Assembly: GCF_022402485.1 (NCBI RefSeq)
Contig: NZ_JAKRSA010000009.1
Coordinates: 185,753 to 249,752, forward strand
Source of the DNA: Phenylobacterium sp.
GTDB taxonomy: Bacteria; Pseudomonadota; Alphaproteobacteria; Caulobacterales; Caulobacteraceae
DNA: 64,000 nucleotides
Reading direction: 5' to 3'
The translations under genes and the position numbers were made by a program. The notes below the pieces were generated by a model. That model was given only the letters and a program-made list of their open reading frames with translations. It ran no database searches and was not told the DNA's origin. This document shows, in pieces, positions 9,752-19,770 of the stretch; the first letter of the stretch is position 1; every line of letters begins with the position of its first letter.

Positions 9752-9955
9752 CCAGCAGACGCTGAGGCCCAGCACATCTGCTCGCCTGTCGTCGCCTGAC
9801 GACACGCCGCTGGTGGCTGAAGCTCCTTGCGACGTCGCCCTCCTCCCATGCCCCGCCAACTCAGCAGTCCTGCGGGCCTGCCGAACCACGGCTGGCGTCG
9901 GTCCCGTAGCCGGGTCTCCGGCCGCGAGGCCCTATGCGCCGCCAAGCGAGATCAA

Positions 9956-11182
9956 ATGCGAACCTGGATTCCCCTGGCCGTAGCGCTGCTCGCCAGCACC
10001 GCTCAGGCAGACCCCCTCACCTATGACGCCGCCCTGCTACTCGCCGAGAGCGCGGCGCCCACACTTCAGGCAAGCGCCCTCCAGGTTGAGGCCACGCGCG
10101 CCGCCGAGCGGGCGGCGGGGCGGTTGCCCGATCCAAAACTGTCCCTGGGGATGGAGAACATCCCGGTCTCTGGGCCCTACGCCGGTCGCTGGGACGCCGC
10201 CGAGATGAGCATGGTCCGGGTCGGCCTGATGCAGGACATTCCAAACGCCGCACGTCGCCGGGCCGCCGCCGCAACTGCGCAGGCCGAAACCCAGATGGCG
10301 ATGGCTGACACAGACCTGCAGCGGCGGGAGGTGCGCGTCGCCACAGCGCTCGCCTGGATTGACCTCGCCTATGCGGAGCGCCGACTCGCGGTGCTCGACC
10401 AACTCGTTGAGGGTTTGAGCCCGCTCTGGGAAGGCGTTCCAGCAGGGATCGAGTCAGGATCGGCGCGGCCGGCGGCAGGGCTTGAACCGGCCCGGCTCGA
10501 GGCGGAATTTGACAACCGACGCAGCCAGCTGGCGGCCGACGTCGCCCAGGCCCGCGCCAACCTCACCCGCTGGACAGGCGCCTTGCACCCGAAGACCGCC
10601 GGAGCGCCGCCACACGTGGAGATCACGCCCGCGGACCTACGGGCGAGGATTGCCGACCATCCGGCGCTACAGGTTCTTTCGGCAGCGACGCAGCGCGCCG
10701 CAGCTGAGGTGGCAGGGGCCCGCGCCGCCCGCCGCCCGGACTGGGGTCTTGAGGTCATGTACGGTCGTCGTGACCCGATGTTTGGAGACATGGTCTCAGC
10801 CGCCGTCACGGTCAGCCTGCCGCTGTTCGCCAGCCAGCGCCAAGATCCCACGATCGCCGCGCGAACCGCCCAGGCCAGCCGCGCCCGACTACTGGAGGCC
10901 GACATGCGGCGCGAACTTGCCGCATCCCTTGAGGCCGATCTGGCCGCCTACGCGGCCAATCATGAACAGTGGCGCCGCGCAACCGACGTGCTGGTCCCCA
11001 TCGCTGAGCAAGTGGCGCAGTTGGAGACCTCCAGCTACGCGGCGGGCCGCGCCGACTATTCCGACCTCGTCGAGGCCTTCACCGACCTCGCCGACACCAA
11101 GCTCGCCGCGTTGGACCGCGAGGCGCTGGTCGCCCGCGACGGCGCTCGCATCCTGCTCACCTACGGGAGCGACAACCCATGA
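9956..11182 (+). CDS. cusC: Outer-membrane efflux channel (TolC/CusC-CzcC family)
   Basis: About 408 residues from the chosen ATG, which gives a clean signal peptide (MRTWIPLAVALLASTAQA); the frame extends upstream to 9827, but that part lacks signal character. The body has the alpha-helical OEP repeats typical of CzcC-type channels (DPKLSLGMENIPVSGP, then paired helices rich in A, E and R). It overlaps the adaptor gene by 4 bases (ATGA), so channel, adaptor and pump form one translationally coupled unit. In the assembled tripartite pump it would conduct Cu/Ag across the outer membrane. Confidence 0.85.
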   Translation: MRTWIPLAVALLASTAQADPLTYDAALLLAESAAPTLQASALQVEATRAAERAAGRLPDPKLSLGMENIPVSGPYAGRWDAAEMSMVRVGLMQDIPNAARRRAAAATAQAETQMAMADTDLQRREVRVATALAWIDLAYAERRLAVLDQLVEGLSPLWEGVPAGIESGSARPAAGLEPARLEAEFDNRRSQLAADVAQARANLTRWTGALHPKTAGAPPHVEITPADLRARIADHPALQVLSAATQRAAAEVAGARAARRPDWGLEVMYGRRDPMFGDMVSAAVTVSLPLFASQRQDPTIAARTAQASRARLLEADMRRELAASLEADLAAYAANHEQWRRATDVLVPIAEQVAQLETSSYAAGRADYSDLVEAFTDLADTKLAALDREALVARDGARILLTYGSDNP

Positions 11183-12660
11183 CCCTTCCGACCTCCAACC
11201 GGGCGCGGCTCGCCCTGGGGGCTGCTTGCGCTGCGGTCCTCCTCGGCCTCGGCTTCGGCGCAGGCCGGGTCTTCGACGGGGGCCTCGGCGCCGCGCCGAC
11301 GGCGGAACAGGCCGCCTCTAGCGAGCGAGAGGTGCTCTACTGGTACGACCCAATGGCGCCGAGCCAGAGGTTCGACGAGCCAGGCAAGTCGCCGTTCATG
11401 GACATGCAACTCGTGCCGAAATACGCCGACGAGGTCGCTGAGGGCGGCGGCGTGCAGATCGACCCGGCGGTCACTCAGAACCTCGGGGTCCGACTGGCGA
11501 CCGCGGAGACGGGATCCCTGCCGAGCGGCCTCACTGCCACGGGGACGGTAGAGTTCAATGACCGCGATGTAGCGGTCATTCAGGCGAAGGCCGCGGGCTT
11601 CGTCCAGCGGGTGTATGGCCGGGCGCCGGCTGATGTTACGCCGGCTGGCGCGCCCCTGGCGGACCTGCTCTTTCCGGAGTGGGCCGGGGCGCAGGCTGAA
11701 TTCCTTGCGGTGGTTCGCACAGGCGATCCACCCCTGATCAGCGCGGCGCGAAATCGTCTGCGTCTGCTTGGCATGACGCCCGAGCTGATCACCACGGTCG
11801 AACAGAGCGGCCGTGTTCGCAACATTGTGACGGTGACGACGCCCATCGGCGGCATGATCAAGACGCTCGCCGTGCGCAAAGGCATGACCGTGATGGCCGG
11901 CCAAACCCTCGCCGAGGTGAACGGCCTAGCCCAGGTCTGGCTGAACGCCGCCGTACCCGAAGCCCAGTCGGCACAGGTTCGAGTGGGGCAAACCGTGCAG
12001 GCCAGCCTCGCGGCCTATCCAGGCGAAACCTTCAGCGGCCAGGTCACTGCCATTTTGCCTCAGGCCGACACGGCCAGCCGCACCCTGATCGCACGCATTG
12101 AGCTGGCCAATCGGGACGGTCGCCTGCGGCCGGGCATGTTCGCTACGGTCGAGTTTGGCGGCCAGACCCGATCAGCCCTTCTGATCCCCTCAGAAGCAGT
12201 CATCCGGACCGGCAAGCGCGCGCTCGTCATGCTCGCCAAGGACGGTGGCCGCTTTGTGCCAGCGGAAATCCAGATTGGCCGTGAGTCCGCGGGTAAGACC
12301 GAGATCCTGGCGGGACTCGCCGCCGGCGAGCAGGTCGTTGCGTCGGGTCAGTTCCTACTGGAGTCGGAAGCCAGTCTGTCGGGTATTCAGGCCCGGCCGG
12401 TCACCGCCGCCGCACAGGCGGACGCCGCGCCGACCCTGTACCGTTCACAGGGACGGATCGAGGAGATCTCACCAACCTCGGTAACCCTGTCCCATGAGCC
12501 CATCGCCGCGTTGCAGTGGCCCGCCATGACCATGGCCTTCAAGCTCGCCTCGCCCCGGCTGGCGTCCCAGGCCGAGATTGGCGACCGCGTGAGCTTTACG
12601 TTTGAACAGACGCCGGCCGGTCCGGTCGTCCGCGATCTGGCCAAGGCAGGCGGACAATGA
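11179..12660 (+). CDS. cusB: Cu/Ag efflux adaptor CusB with N-terminal metal-binding and C-terminal CusF domains
   Basis: 493 residues with three parts. After an N-terminal membrane anchor comes a heavy-metal-binding domain variant ([20 protein letters not shown] then MDMQLVPKY, about 54-84), in which the usual Cys pairs are replaced while the Met-rich end is kept. The middle is the HlyD-like adaptor body. From about residue 415 a CusF-like beta-barrel follows ([18 protein letters not shown], then [10 protein letters not shown]), carrying the W and M residues that bind Cu(I)/Ag(I) in CusF. Such CusB-CusF fusions are known. It overlaps both neighbours by 4 bases. The chaperone domain suggests metal is handed from the periplasm directly to the pump. 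Confidence 0.88.
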   Translation: MTLPTSNRARLALGAACAAVLLGLGFGAGRVFDGGLGAAPTAEQAASSEREVLYWYDPMAPSQRFDEPGKSPFMDMQLVPKYADEVAEGGGVQIDPAVTQNLGVRLATAETGSLPSGLTATGTVEFNDRDVAVIQAKAAGFVQRVYGRAPADVTPAGAPLADLLFPEWAGAQAEFLAVVRTGDPPLISAARNRLRLLGMTPELITTVEQSGRVRNIVTVTTPIGGMIKTLAVRKGMTVMAGQTLAEVNGLAQVWLNAAVPEAQSAQVRVGQTVQASLAAYPGETFSGQVTAILPQADTASRTLIARIELANRDGRLRPGMFATVEFGGQTRSALLIPSEAVIRTGKRALVMLAKDGGRFVPAEIQIGRESAGKTEILAGLAAGEQVVASGQFLLESEASLSGIQARPVTAAAQADAAPTLYRSQGRIEEISPTSVTLSHEPIAALQWPAMTMAFKLASPRLASQAEIGDRVSFTFEQTPAGPVVRDLAKAGGQ

Positions 12661-15600
12661 TCGAGGCTATCATTCGCGCCTCGGTCAGGGGTCGCTTCTT
12701 CATCCTCCTGGCTGCGCTCGCCCTGACGGTGGCCGGCGCCTGGGCCGTACGGACCACGCCGGTGGACGCGCTGCCCGACCTGTCAGACGTTCAGGTGGTG
12801 ATCCGAACCACCTATCCCGGCCAGGCCCCGCAGATCGTCGAGAACCAGGTCACCTATCCCTTAACCACCACCATGCTGTCGGTGCCTGGAGCCCGCACCG
12901 TCCGCGGCTATTCCTTCTTTGGAGACAGCTTCGTCTATGTCCTCTTCGAAGACGGCACAGACCTGTACTGGGCCCGCTCCCGGGTGCTGGAATACCTCAA
13001 CCAGGTGCAGGCCCGGCTTCCCGAAGGCGCGGAGTCATCTCTGGGGCCGGACGCCACCGGCGTCGGCTGGATCTATGAATATGCCTTGGTTGACCGGAGC
13101 GGCCGGAACGACCTCGCCCAGCTTCGGAGCCTGCAGGACTGGTTCCTCCGTTATGAGCTCACGACCGTGCCAGGGGTATCGGAGGTCGCCAGCATTGGCG
13201 GCATGGTGCGGCAGTATCAGATGGTGCTCGACCCGGTAAAACTGGCCAGCTACGGCGTCACCCACCAGGAGGTGGTCGCGGCGATCCAAGGCGCTAATCA
13301 GGAGGCAGGCGGCTCAATTCTGGAGCTGGGCGAAGCGGAATACATGGTCCGCGCTGACGGCTATCTCCGTGACCTGGACGACTTCCGCGCCATCCCCCTG
13401 CGCACCGCGGCCGGGGGCGTTCCCATCCGACTCGGCGATGTGGCTTTCGTCCAGGTCGGACCGGAGATGCGCCGCGGCGTCGCCGAACTCAACGGCGAGG
13501 GGGAAGTGGCCGGAGGGGTCGTCATTCTGAGGTCCGGCGAAAACGCCCGGGCGACCATCGCGGCTGTAAAAGACAAGCTGGAGAGCTTGAAGCCCAGCCT
13601 GCCCCCAGGGGTTGAAGTGGTCACCACCTATGATCGCTCACAGCTGATCGACCGCGCCGTGGCCAACCTCAGTCAGAAGCTGATTGAAGAGTTCGTCGTC
13701 GTCGCCATCGTCTGCCTGCTGTTCCTCTGGCACGCCCGATCGGCTCTGGTGGCGATCATCACCCTGCCCCTGGGGGTTCTCTTCGCCTTCCTCCTGATGA
13801 GGATGCAGGGGGTCAACGCCAACATCATGTCTCTGGGCGGCATCGCCATCGCCGTGGGGGCCATGATTGATGCGGCGATTGTGATGATCGAGAACGCCCA
13901 TAAACACCTTGAAGCCTGGACCCAGAAACATCCCGACCGTCGCATCGACGAAGCCACCCGCTGGCGTTTGATCACTGACGCCGCAGTTGAGGTCGGGCCC
14001 GCCCTGTTCCTGAGCCTGGTGATCATCACCCTGTCGTTTGTGCCGGTGTTTGCGCTGCAGGCTCAGGAAGGCCGTCTCTTCTCGCCCCTGGCCTTCACCA
14101 AGAGCTACGCCATGGCCGGGGCGGCGATCCTGTCGATCACGCTCGTGCCGGTGCTGATGGGCTATCTCATTCGTGGGCGCATCCCGGCTGAGGACGCCAA
14201 CCCGATCAATCGCGGGCTTACGCGGGCCTATCGGCCGGCCATCGACTGGGTGTTGCGCAAGCCCAGGACGGTCCTGCTGCTGGCGCTCGTGGTGTTTGCG
14301 ACCACGGCCTGGCCGTTGAGCCGGTTGGGGGGTGAATTCATACCGCCCATGGACGAGGGGGACCTGCTCTACATGCCCTCGGCCCTGCCGGGGATCTCCG
14401 CAGCCAAGGCGGCCGAACTGCTGCAGCAGACTGACCGCCTCATCAAGACCGTCCCAGAGGTGGAGACCGTCTTTGGTAAGGCCGGACGGGCGGAGACCGC
14501 CACCGACCCGGCGCCTCTGGAGATGTTCGAGACCACGATCCAGTTCAAACCGCGCAGCCAGTGGCGAGCCGGCATGACCCCAGAGAAGCTGGTCGAGGAG
14601 CTGGATCGCGTCGTCCAGGTTCCCGGCCTGGCCAATGTCTGGGTCCCACCCATCCGCAATCGTATCGACATGCTGGCCACGGGCGTGAAGAGCCCGATCG
14701 GCGTGAAGGTTGCGGGCCCCGACCTGGCCCAGATCGACAAGGTCGCCGCAGAGGTCGAGTTGATCGCCAAGGGCGTTCCTGGCGTGAGCTCGGCCCTGGC
14801 CGAACGCCTGACGGGCGGACGCTATGTCCAAGTGGACATCGATCGGGCGCTGGCTGGCCGCTACGGGCTGAACATCACCGATGTGCAGGCCATCGTCTCC
14901 GGCGCGGTCGGCGGCGAGAACATTGGTGAGACGGTGGAAGGGACAGCCCGCTATCCCATCAGCGTGCGCTACCCACGGGAGCTTCGCGACAGTCTCGAAG
15001 GCCTGCGGACTCTGCCGATCTACACGTCGTCGGGGCAGCAGATCACCCTTGGCACGGTGGCGCAGATCGAAATCACCGACGGTCCGCCCATGTTGAAAAC
15101 CGAGGACGCTCGCCTATCGACCTGGGTCTATGTGGACGTCCGCGACCGCGATCTGAGTTCCGTCGTCGGCGATCTGCAGAAGGCGATCGCAAAGGATGTG
15201 GAACTGCCGCCGGGGGTGTCGATCGCCTATTCAGGCCAATTCGAATACCTGGAGCGGGCGGCCGCCCGCCTGAAGCTCGTCGTGCCTGCGACGCTCGCCA
15301 TCATCTTTGTCCTGCTCTACCTCACTTTCGGGCGTTTCGATGAGGCCGCGCTGATCATGGCGACCCTGCCATTCGCGCTGACAGGCGGCGTCTGGATGCT
15401 CTACCTGCTGGGCTACAACCAGTCGGTGGCGACCGGCGTCGGCTTCATCGCCTTGGCCGGGGTGGCCGCCGAGTTCGGTGTCGTCATGCTGATCTATCTG
15501 AAGCACGCCCTGGCCGAACGGGGCCCCAACCCTACCCGGGCCGAGGTGGACGCCGCAGTACGCGATGGGGCGCTCCAGCGGGTCAGGCCGAAAGCCATGA

Positions 15601-15812
15601 CGGTGGCCGTAATCCTTGCAGGACTCACTCCAATCCTGATCGGCCACGGGGCGGGCTCGGAGGTGATGAGCAGGATTGCGGCCCCCATGATCGGCGGCAT
15701 GCTGAGCGCCCCGCTTCTCTCAATGCTGGTCATACCCGCCGGCTTCCTGCTGCTGCGACGACGGCAGGCCAATCGACATCAACAGCCTTCAACCCAAGGA
15801 GATTCCCCATGA
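12657..15812 (+). CDS. cusA: Cu(I)/Ag(I) efflux RND pump CusA/SilA type
   Basis: A 1051-residue pump with the TM4 signature [26 protein letters not shown], which is diagnostic of the monovalent-cation (Cu/Ag) branch of HME-RND proteins. All RND blocks are present at full length. The N-terminus ([17 protein letters not shown]) and the conserved periplasmic stretch [20 protein letters not shown] agree with CusA. It overlaps the adaptor gene upstream and the small CusF-like gene downstream by 4 bases each. Copper or silver as substrate rests on this signature plus the CusF domains on both sides. Confidence 0.92.
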   Translation: MIEAIIRASVRGRFFILLAALALTVAGAWAVRTTPVDALPDLSDVQVVIRTTYPGQAPQIVENQVTYPLTTTMLSVPGARTVRGYSFFGDSFVYVLFEDGTDLYWARSRVLEYLNQVQARLPEGAESSLGPDATGVGWIYEYALVDRSGRNDLAQLRSLQDWFLRYELTTVPGVSEVASIGGMVRQYQMVLDPVKLASYGVTHQEVVAAIQGANQEAGGSILELGEAEYMVRADGYLRDLDDFRAIPLRTAAGGVPIRLGDVAFVQVGPEMRRGVAELNGEGEVAGGVVILRSGENARATIAAVKDKLESLKPSLPPGVEVVTTYDRSQLIDRAVANLSQKLIEEFVVVAIVCLLFLWHARSALVAIITLPLGVLFAFLLMRMQGVNANIMSLGGIAIAVGAMIDAAIVMIENAHKHLEAWTQKHPDRRIDEATRWRLITDAAVEVGPALFLSLVIITLSFVPVFALQAQEGRLFSPLAFTKSYAMAGAAILSITLVPVLMGYLIRGRIPAEDANPINRGLTRAYRPAIDWVLRKPRTVLLLALVVFATTAWPLSRLGGEFIPPMDEGDLLYMPSALPGISAAKAAELLQQTDRLIKTVPEVETVFGKAGRAETATDPAPLEMFETTIQFKPRSQWRAGMTPEKLVEELDRVVQVPGLANVWVPPIRNRIDMLATGVKSPIGVKVAGPDLAQIDKVAAEVELIAKGVPGVSSALAERLTGGRYVQVDIDRALAGRYGLNITDVQAIVSGAVGGENIGETVEGTARYPISVRYPRELRDSLEGLRTLPIYTSSGQQITLGTVAQIEITDGPPMLKTEDARLSTWVYVDVRDRDLSSVVGDLQKAIAKDVELPPGVSIAYSGQFEYLERAAARLKLVVPATLAIIFVLLYLTFGRFDEAALIMATLPFALTGGVWMLYLLGYNQSVATGVGFIALAGVAAEFGVVMLIYLKHALAERGPNPTRAEVDAAVRDGALQRVRPKAMTVAVILAGLTPILIGHGAGSEVMSRIAAPMIGGMLSAPLLSMLVIPAGFLLLRRRQANRHQQPSTQGDSP

Positions 15813-16177
15813 AGCGCGTTCTGACTATGGCGGCCGCCTTTGGCCTCGCCATGACCGTGGCGGCCTGCGGCGGCCGGACCGATACGGAGACGGCCAAGGT
15901 CGCGCCGGCGCCCGCCCACAACATGGACGAGATGGACATGGCGTCGGCCGATGGCATGGCGATCCAAAGCACTGGGACGGTGACGGCTATCGATCAGGCC
16001 GCCGGCACCGTGACCATCGACCATGCGCCCATCCCGGAGGCCAACTGGCCCGCCATGGTCATGGGCTTCAAGGCGAGCCCCGCCGTGACCCAAGGCGTCG
16101 CGGCCGGCGACAAGGTGAGCTTTGATCTGAAGCTGGAGAACGGCGGCGGCGAAGTCACCGCGATCAGGAAGCAATAG
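15809..16177 (+). CDS. cusF: CusF-like periplasmic Cu/Ag-binding lipoprotein
   Basis: 122 residues. The N-terminal signal ends in a lipobox-like VAAC-GG, so it may be lipid-anchored. A Met/His-rich linker ([15 protein letters not shown]) precedes a CusF-type fold ([20 protein letters not shown], then [10 protein letters not shown]) with the H, W and M ligands expected of CusF. It overlaps cusA by 4 bases and ends the operon; a strong hairpin follows at 16189-16217. It would capture periplasmic Cu(I)/Ag(I) and pass it to the pump, duplicating the domain fused to the adaptor. Confidence 0.85.
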   Translation: MKRVLTMAAAFGLAMTVAACGGRTDTETAKVAPAPAHNMDEMDMASADGMAIQSTGTVTAIDQAAGTVTIDHAPIPEANWPAMVMGFKASPAVTQGVAAGDKVSFDLKLENGGGEVTAIRKQ

Positions 16178-16188
16178 CCCTGCGCTGA

Positions 16189-16217
16189 ACGTCGGACGCC
16201 AGGGCGGCGTCCGACGT
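16189..16217 (+). terminator. Hairpin ending the Cus-type operon
   Basis: A perfect inverted repeat with 12-bp arms (ACGTCGGACGCC and its complement) around a 5-base loop, starting 12 bases after the last stop. No U-run follows, so either an intrinsic terminator without a T-tract or an mRNA-stabilising hairpin is possible. Confidence 0.6.
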
Positions 16218-16303
16218 CTGTATCGTCGAATCATTCGATGACTTCGGTCATCCGCTTCCGGTCCCCACCACGGGCCGCCCCGCCGTACTCCGATGGCCAG
16301 TAG

Positions 16304-16615
16304 CTAACCGAACAAGAGCGCCATTGGCCTCGTCAGGGCGACCGGCGGGCGGCGCTGCTCCCCTAGGCCTTCCGATGTCCGCCAGAGACAAACTTCGTGA
16401 ACTATCGCGTCGGCCTGGGCGGCGGTGTACCCCGCGCGTCGGAGTTCATCTCGAGCGAGGAGGGCATCGAAATCCTCCTCCCTGCTGCGCTTGACGATCA
16501 CCGCAAAGGCGAAGGCCGCCGACGTCGAAAGGCCTTTGGCGGCCAGTCGGTTGGCGGAGGCTTCGACATCGGCGAAGTCGTTGGGACCGGGATACTGGAC
16601 GCTTGAGTTCATCAT
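16304..16615 (-). CDS. Hypothetical protein, 103 residues
   Basis: A small, soluble, alanine- and arginine-rich protein with no recognised family. It reads as mostly helical, with a central stretch (ANRLAAKGLSTSAAFAFAV) and a basic segment (KRSREEDFDALLARDELRRAGYT) that could be a short HTH-like or helical-bundle unit. It is encoded opposite to the Cus operon beyond the terminator hairpin. Coding is supported by codon use and a plausible start (ATGATGAAC). No function is proposed. Confidence 0.5.
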   Translation of the reverse strand: MMNSSVQYPGPNDFADVEASANRLAAKGLSTSAAFAFAVIVKRSREEDFDALLARDELRRAGYTAAQADAIVHEVCLWRTSEGLGEQRRPPVALTRPMALLFG

Positions 16616-16761
16616 AATCTGCCTGGACTTAGTTAGTTGGGAGTGGGACGACCTCGTTCGTCAGATCGCCACAAGCGCCCGGCTTGGACAAGTTGCTGCG
16701 CTTCCTTCGCAGCCAACTCGGGGCCGCGCCGCTTGCGCTGCCATTATCAAATTGGACTAAG

Positions 16762-17301
16762 CTAGCCGCAGTGATGGTTGGCCATCCGGGGAAACAGCGC
16801 CTCAGGCCACTGACCGGGTGAGATCACTTGTTGCCGGCGCCCTTCCTTCACGCCCAGCCGCCAGGGCCCGATCTTCAGGATGTTGAGGCGGCGAAACCCA
16901 GGCTCGGTGGGTTCAGGCGGCCGGGGCCGTTGCCCGTAGTAAATCCAGAGCTTCTGGGCTTCCTCGCCGACGCGGCCCAGCTTGAGGAGCGACTCATGAC
17001 GCCAGCGGCTGTCGATCTCGAAGATGATCGGCGGCTGACCACCGGGCAGCGTCCATGCCACATCGAAGCGCCCGGTCTGCACGTACCTGCGGTAGCCGGT
17101 AGCCACCTCAATGGCTGAACTATAGCCGAGACGGCTGCCGAGCTCGGCCAGGCGGCGCTGCAGCGTGTTGTGTCGCTGAAGCTTCGATATGCCTTTCGGT
17201 AGCGGCCTGGTCAGTTCCTCGTCGATCAGCTGAACGAGGTCGTCGTCAAGGCGCCAGCCGGCCTCATAGGCCGGCCAGAAGCAGGGAGGAGATGCGCCCA
17301 T
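16762..17301 (-). CDS. Hypothetical protein with PD-(D/E)XK-nuclease-like pattern
   Basis: 179 residues, soluble. The middle reads RFDVAWTLPGGQPPIIFEIDSRWR (about 77-100, quoted in part). The pattern is an Asp after a beta strand, then a hydrophobic strand ending in E-x-D with nearby basic residues, which is typical of PD-(D/E)XK nuclease-fold proteins. The C-terminal half is basic (RPRPPEPTEPGFRRLNILK). It lies alone on the minus strand between a small hypothetical gene and an IS-flanked remnant. The nuclease-like assignment is an inference from residue pattern only; it could be a restriction- or repair-type orphan. Confidence 0.5.
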   Translation of the reverse strand: MGASPPCFWPAYEAGWRLDDDLVQLIDEELTRPLPKGISKLQRHNTLQRRLAELGSRLGYSSAIEVATGYRRYVQTGRFDVAWTLPGGQPPIIFEIDSRWRHESLLKLGRVGEEAQKLWIYYGQRPRPPEPTEPGFRRLNILKIGPWRLGVKEGRRQQVISPGQWPEALFPRMANHHCG

Positions 17302-17604
17302 GGGGATGGACCTTTCTTGAGAGCTAACGTCGCTCTCCCCTCCCCTTCCTCTCTTCTTTCATTCCAAGACCTAACGCCCACGCACAGGTGTCCGAGCTCC
17401 CCGCCGATTCAGCCCCCCGCACATGGAGCGGTATGAGGCGGCCGCTTGGGGCTCATCGCCGACGTTCCGAAGGTCCGCATGCAGACCCGGTAGACTCTAG
17501 GTCCGCTGTGGGTACTCTCGCCCCTTTGTTAGGGAAGGATCTCTTTCGTTCCGGATTCTCGTTTGTAAGGGCTTGTCTAAGTTTTGCCCCGCGCCGCTAA
17601 GCAA

Positions 17605-17692
17605 TCACTCCGCAGTCTGGGGCGGTTCAAACGCAATCCGGTCCAACACCGTCTCTAGGAAGGCCTCGACGTTCAGGACGGCTTCCCAGGTC
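17605..17692 (-). pseudogene. 3' remnant of a gene cut by the IS3 element
   Basis: Read on the minus strand, the bases next to the IS edge encode an uninterrupted tail (TWEAVLNVEAFLETVLDRIA, then FEPPQTAE and stop). Codon use looks genuine, so this is probably the C-terminus of a gene truncated by the insertion. No continuation is seen on the far side of the IS, so the other part has been lost. The 300 bases between 17302 and 17604 show no gene. Confidence 0.45.
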
Positions 17693-17753
17693 TGAGGTGG
17701 CGCCGGTTCTCCGTACAGTTTGGCGGCTTGGCTAAGGTTGGTTCGGGTTCAGA

Positions 17754-18650
17754 TTACGCCGCCAGTTTGTGCTCAGGGTTGGCCCTATCCGGGGCGAGCC
17801 CCGGATAGGGCGGCGCCTGGATTTGTCCATAGGCCTCGTCGGGGGTGGCCCCGGCAAGGGCCGAGTGGGGCCGGTTGGTGTTGTAGTAGCCGATCCACTT
17901 GGTGAGCCCGGTCCGCAGCTCCGATCCGGTCTCGAAGGCGTGGATATAGACGCACTCATATTTGAGGCTTCGCCAGAGCCGCTCGATGAAGACATTGTCC
18001 ATCCAGCGGCCGCGGCCGTCCATGGAGACCCGCACGCCGGCGTCCTTCAGCACGTCGACGAAGCGGGGGCTGGTAAACTGGCTGCCCTGGTCGGTGTTGA
18101 AGATCTCCGGCGTCCCGTAGCGGGCCAGGGCCTCCTCCAGGGCCTGGATGCAAAACTCTGCGTCCATGCTGTTGGAGAGCCGGCAAGACAAGACCTTCCT
18201 GGTCGCCCAGTCCATCACCGCCACCAGGTACAGGAAGCCCCGCCGCATCGGGATGTAGGTGATGTCGGCGCACCAGACCTGGTTCGGCCGCTCGATGGTC
18301 AGGCCGCGCAGCAGGTACTTGTAGGCCCGGTGCTCGGGGTGCGGGATCGTTGTGCGCGGCTTCTGATAAATCGGCGCCAGGCCCATCTTGGCCATCAGCC
18401 GACGCACCCGCATCCGGCCCACCTCATAACCCTGGCGGCGCAGATGCCGGGCCATCTGGCGCGAGCCGTACCAGGGCGTCTCCAGGAACGCCTCGTCGAT
18501 CAGCCGCATCAGCGCCAGGTTCAGCGGGGTCTCACCCGCCGGCTGGTAGTAGAAGGCCGACCGGCTGATCGACACCAGGGCGCACTGGCGCTGGATCGAC
18601 AGCCGGGGATGCTCGGGCTCGATCATCTGCCGCCTCCGGTCCAGGCTCAA
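17754..18650 (-). CDS. IS3 transposase OrfB (DDE integrase domain)
   Basis: 298 residues with the HTH_21 region at the N-terminus and an rve-type catalytic core: D in WCADITYIP, D in FNTDQGSQF, and E in the FIERLWRSLKYE segment, giving the D-D-35-E set. It ends NTNRPHSALAGATPDEAY, usual for the family. The listed start is TTG at 18650, overlapping OrfA; in vivo it is probably made as an OrfAB fusion by -1 frameshifting. It appears intact. Confidence 0.92.
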   Translation of the reverse strand: MSLDRRRQMIEPEHPRLSIQRQCALVSISRSAFYYQPAGETPLNLALMRLIDEAFLETPWYGSRQMARHLRRQGYEVGRMRVRRLMAKMGLAPIYQKPRTTIPHPEHRAYKYLLRGLTIERPNQVWCADITYIPMRRGFLYLVAVMDWATRKVLSCRLSNSMDAEFCIQALEEALARYGTPEIFNTDQGSQFTSPRFVDVLKDAGVRVSMDGRGRWMDNVFIERLWRSLKYECVYIHAFETGSELRTGLTKWIGYYNTNRPHSALAGATPDEAYGQIQAPPYPGLAPDRANPEHKLAA

Positions 18651-18931
18651 CGACCGAAGGCCTTGGCTAAAAAATCCCGCTCCACCACCAGCTGCCCGAT
18701 CTTGGCGTGCAGCTTATCGATCTCGCCCTCCCGGGCGCCCTCGCTCGCCTCAGCCTTGCCGGAGAACACCCCGGAAAGACCCTCGATCGCCTGCTTCCGC
18801 CACGCCGCGATCATCGTCTGATGGACGCCGTGTTTCGTCGCCAACTGCGACAGGGTCAGCTCACCCTTCAACGCCTCCAGCGCCACCTTGGCCTTAAAAT
18901 CAGCCGTGTACCGCTTCCGCTTCCCAGTCAT
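18647..18931 (-). CDS. IS3 transposase OrfA (HTH DNA-binding)
   Basis: 94 residues: an HTH_Tnp_1 domain (RYTADFKAKVALEALKGE, then LSQLATKHGVHQTMIAAWRK) and a short leucine-zipper-like end (IDKLHAKIGQLVVERDFLAKAF) for multimerisation. It overlaps OrfB by 4 bases. Confidence 0.92.
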   Translation of the reverse strand: MTGKRKRYTADFKAKVALEALKGELTLSQLATKHGVHQTMIAAWRKQAIEGLSGVFSGKAEASEGAREGEIDKLHAKIGQLVVERDFLAKAFGR

Positions 18932-18997
18932 AAAGTCCGTCCTTCATCGAGGTCGAACCTACCTTAGCCAACTGTCCGAATTTCCGGCGCCACCTCA

Positions 18998-19403
18998 CAT
19001 CGCGGTGGTCCTGCAAGGTCGAGCGGCAGACGCCGCTGGGGTGATCGCCGGTGCGACGCTCCTCGCCCTGCCCACCGCAGCCCAGATGAAGACTCAGATC
19101 AGGGCGGAGCTGATTTCTCGCGCAGTCGGCGTCAATTGAAGGCGTGCAGACCCCGTATCCCTGCCCCCCGAGATCAGCGGGCGGCCATGGCGAGGGCGGC
19201 TAGCACGCGATTTAGAGGGTTGCCCTAGGCTGGCTCAGAACCGCAGCCGTCCGGATGGGCGGCCATCGCGCCGGAGATGACCAACATGATGAGGGTGTCG
19301 ACGTCTCCAGCGTCGGACCCTGAATCGGCCACCTTTGAGGGAAGCACCGGTCGGGCGCGTAGAGATACACAGGGCCAGGATCGGCCAATGTCTGGAGACG
19401 ATT
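18998..19403. other. Segment between IS3 and copC: possible gene tail, no intact gene
   Basis: Directly beyond the IS end, the plus strand has an open frame to 19139 (AVVLQGRAADAAGVIAGATL, then a helical end and stop). This could be the 3' end of a gene decapitated by the IS, but it is too short to assign. From 19140 to 19403 no gene is seen; this part should hold the copC promoter. The copC ribosome site GGAG precedes the ATG at 19404. Confidence 0.35.
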
Positions 19404-19766
19404 ATGCGTAACTTCAATCCCGCGCCCTTCATCGCCGTCGCGGCGGTCGTAACCTTCGCCGCTGGACCGGCGGCGGCTCACGCCCGTCTGGTCAGCGCAA
19501 ACCCCGCGCCCAACTCGACCGTGGCTGCGACTCAGACACTGACGCTCACCTTCAGCGAGCGCTCTGTTGCCGCTTTTTCCGGCTTTGACGTCGTCAATGC
19601 GGCGGGGGAGAAGGTCCCACTTCGGAATTCGGTTGCTGAAGACGGTAAAACCCTGACAGGGACCCTGGCCCGCCCGCTGGCTGCTGGCGCCTACCGTATC
19701 GACTGGCGCATCGCGTCAAGCGACGGCCACCGGATGACGGGTTCCTACACCTTCTCAGTGCGCTGA
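19404..19766 (+). CDS. copC: Periplasmic copper-binding protein CopC
   Basis: 120 residues from an ATG preceded by GGAG. A signal peptide ends at AAAHA, leaving a mature N-terminal His that normally ligates Cu(II). The motifs HARLVSANPAPNSTV and SSDGHRMTGSYTFSV are the two hallmarks of CopC (beta-barrel, second His near the end). The Met-rich Cu(I) loop of longer CopC proteins is not evident. It lies 4 bases before copD, the usual partner that takes copper across the inner membrane. An upstream in-frame ATG at 19335 would add a non-signal extension and is less likely. Confidence 0.9.
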   Translation: MRNFNPAPFIAVAAVVTFAAGPAAAHARLVSANPAPNSTVAATQTLTLTFSERSVAAFSGFDVVNAAGEKVPLRNSVAEDGKTLTGTLARPLAAGAYRIDWRIASSDGHRMTGSYTFSVR

Positions 19767-19770
19767 CGCC

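Larger units (their letters stand above)
17693..18997 (-). mobile_element. IS3-family insertion sequence, complete with imperfect terminal repeats
   Basis: About 1.3 kb holding overlapping transposase frames A and B. The ends carry a 14-bp perfect match in inverted orientation (TGAGGTGGCGCCGG at 17693 and its complement ending at 18997), and further inside GGCTAAGGT-GGTTCG recurs at both ends. No direct target repeat is evident: the three outer bases are GTC on the left and CAT on the right. The insertion may therefore have been followed by deletion or recombination next to it. Confidence 0.85.

Noticed and set aside
17388..17600. 70-codon frame between the nuclease-like gene and the IS
   Set aside because: No ribosome site, no domain, and atypical composition; the DNA looks non-coding.
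17693..18997. Target-site duplication of the first IS3
   Set aside because: The bases outside the two ends (GTC and CAT) do not match, so no duplication is claimed.
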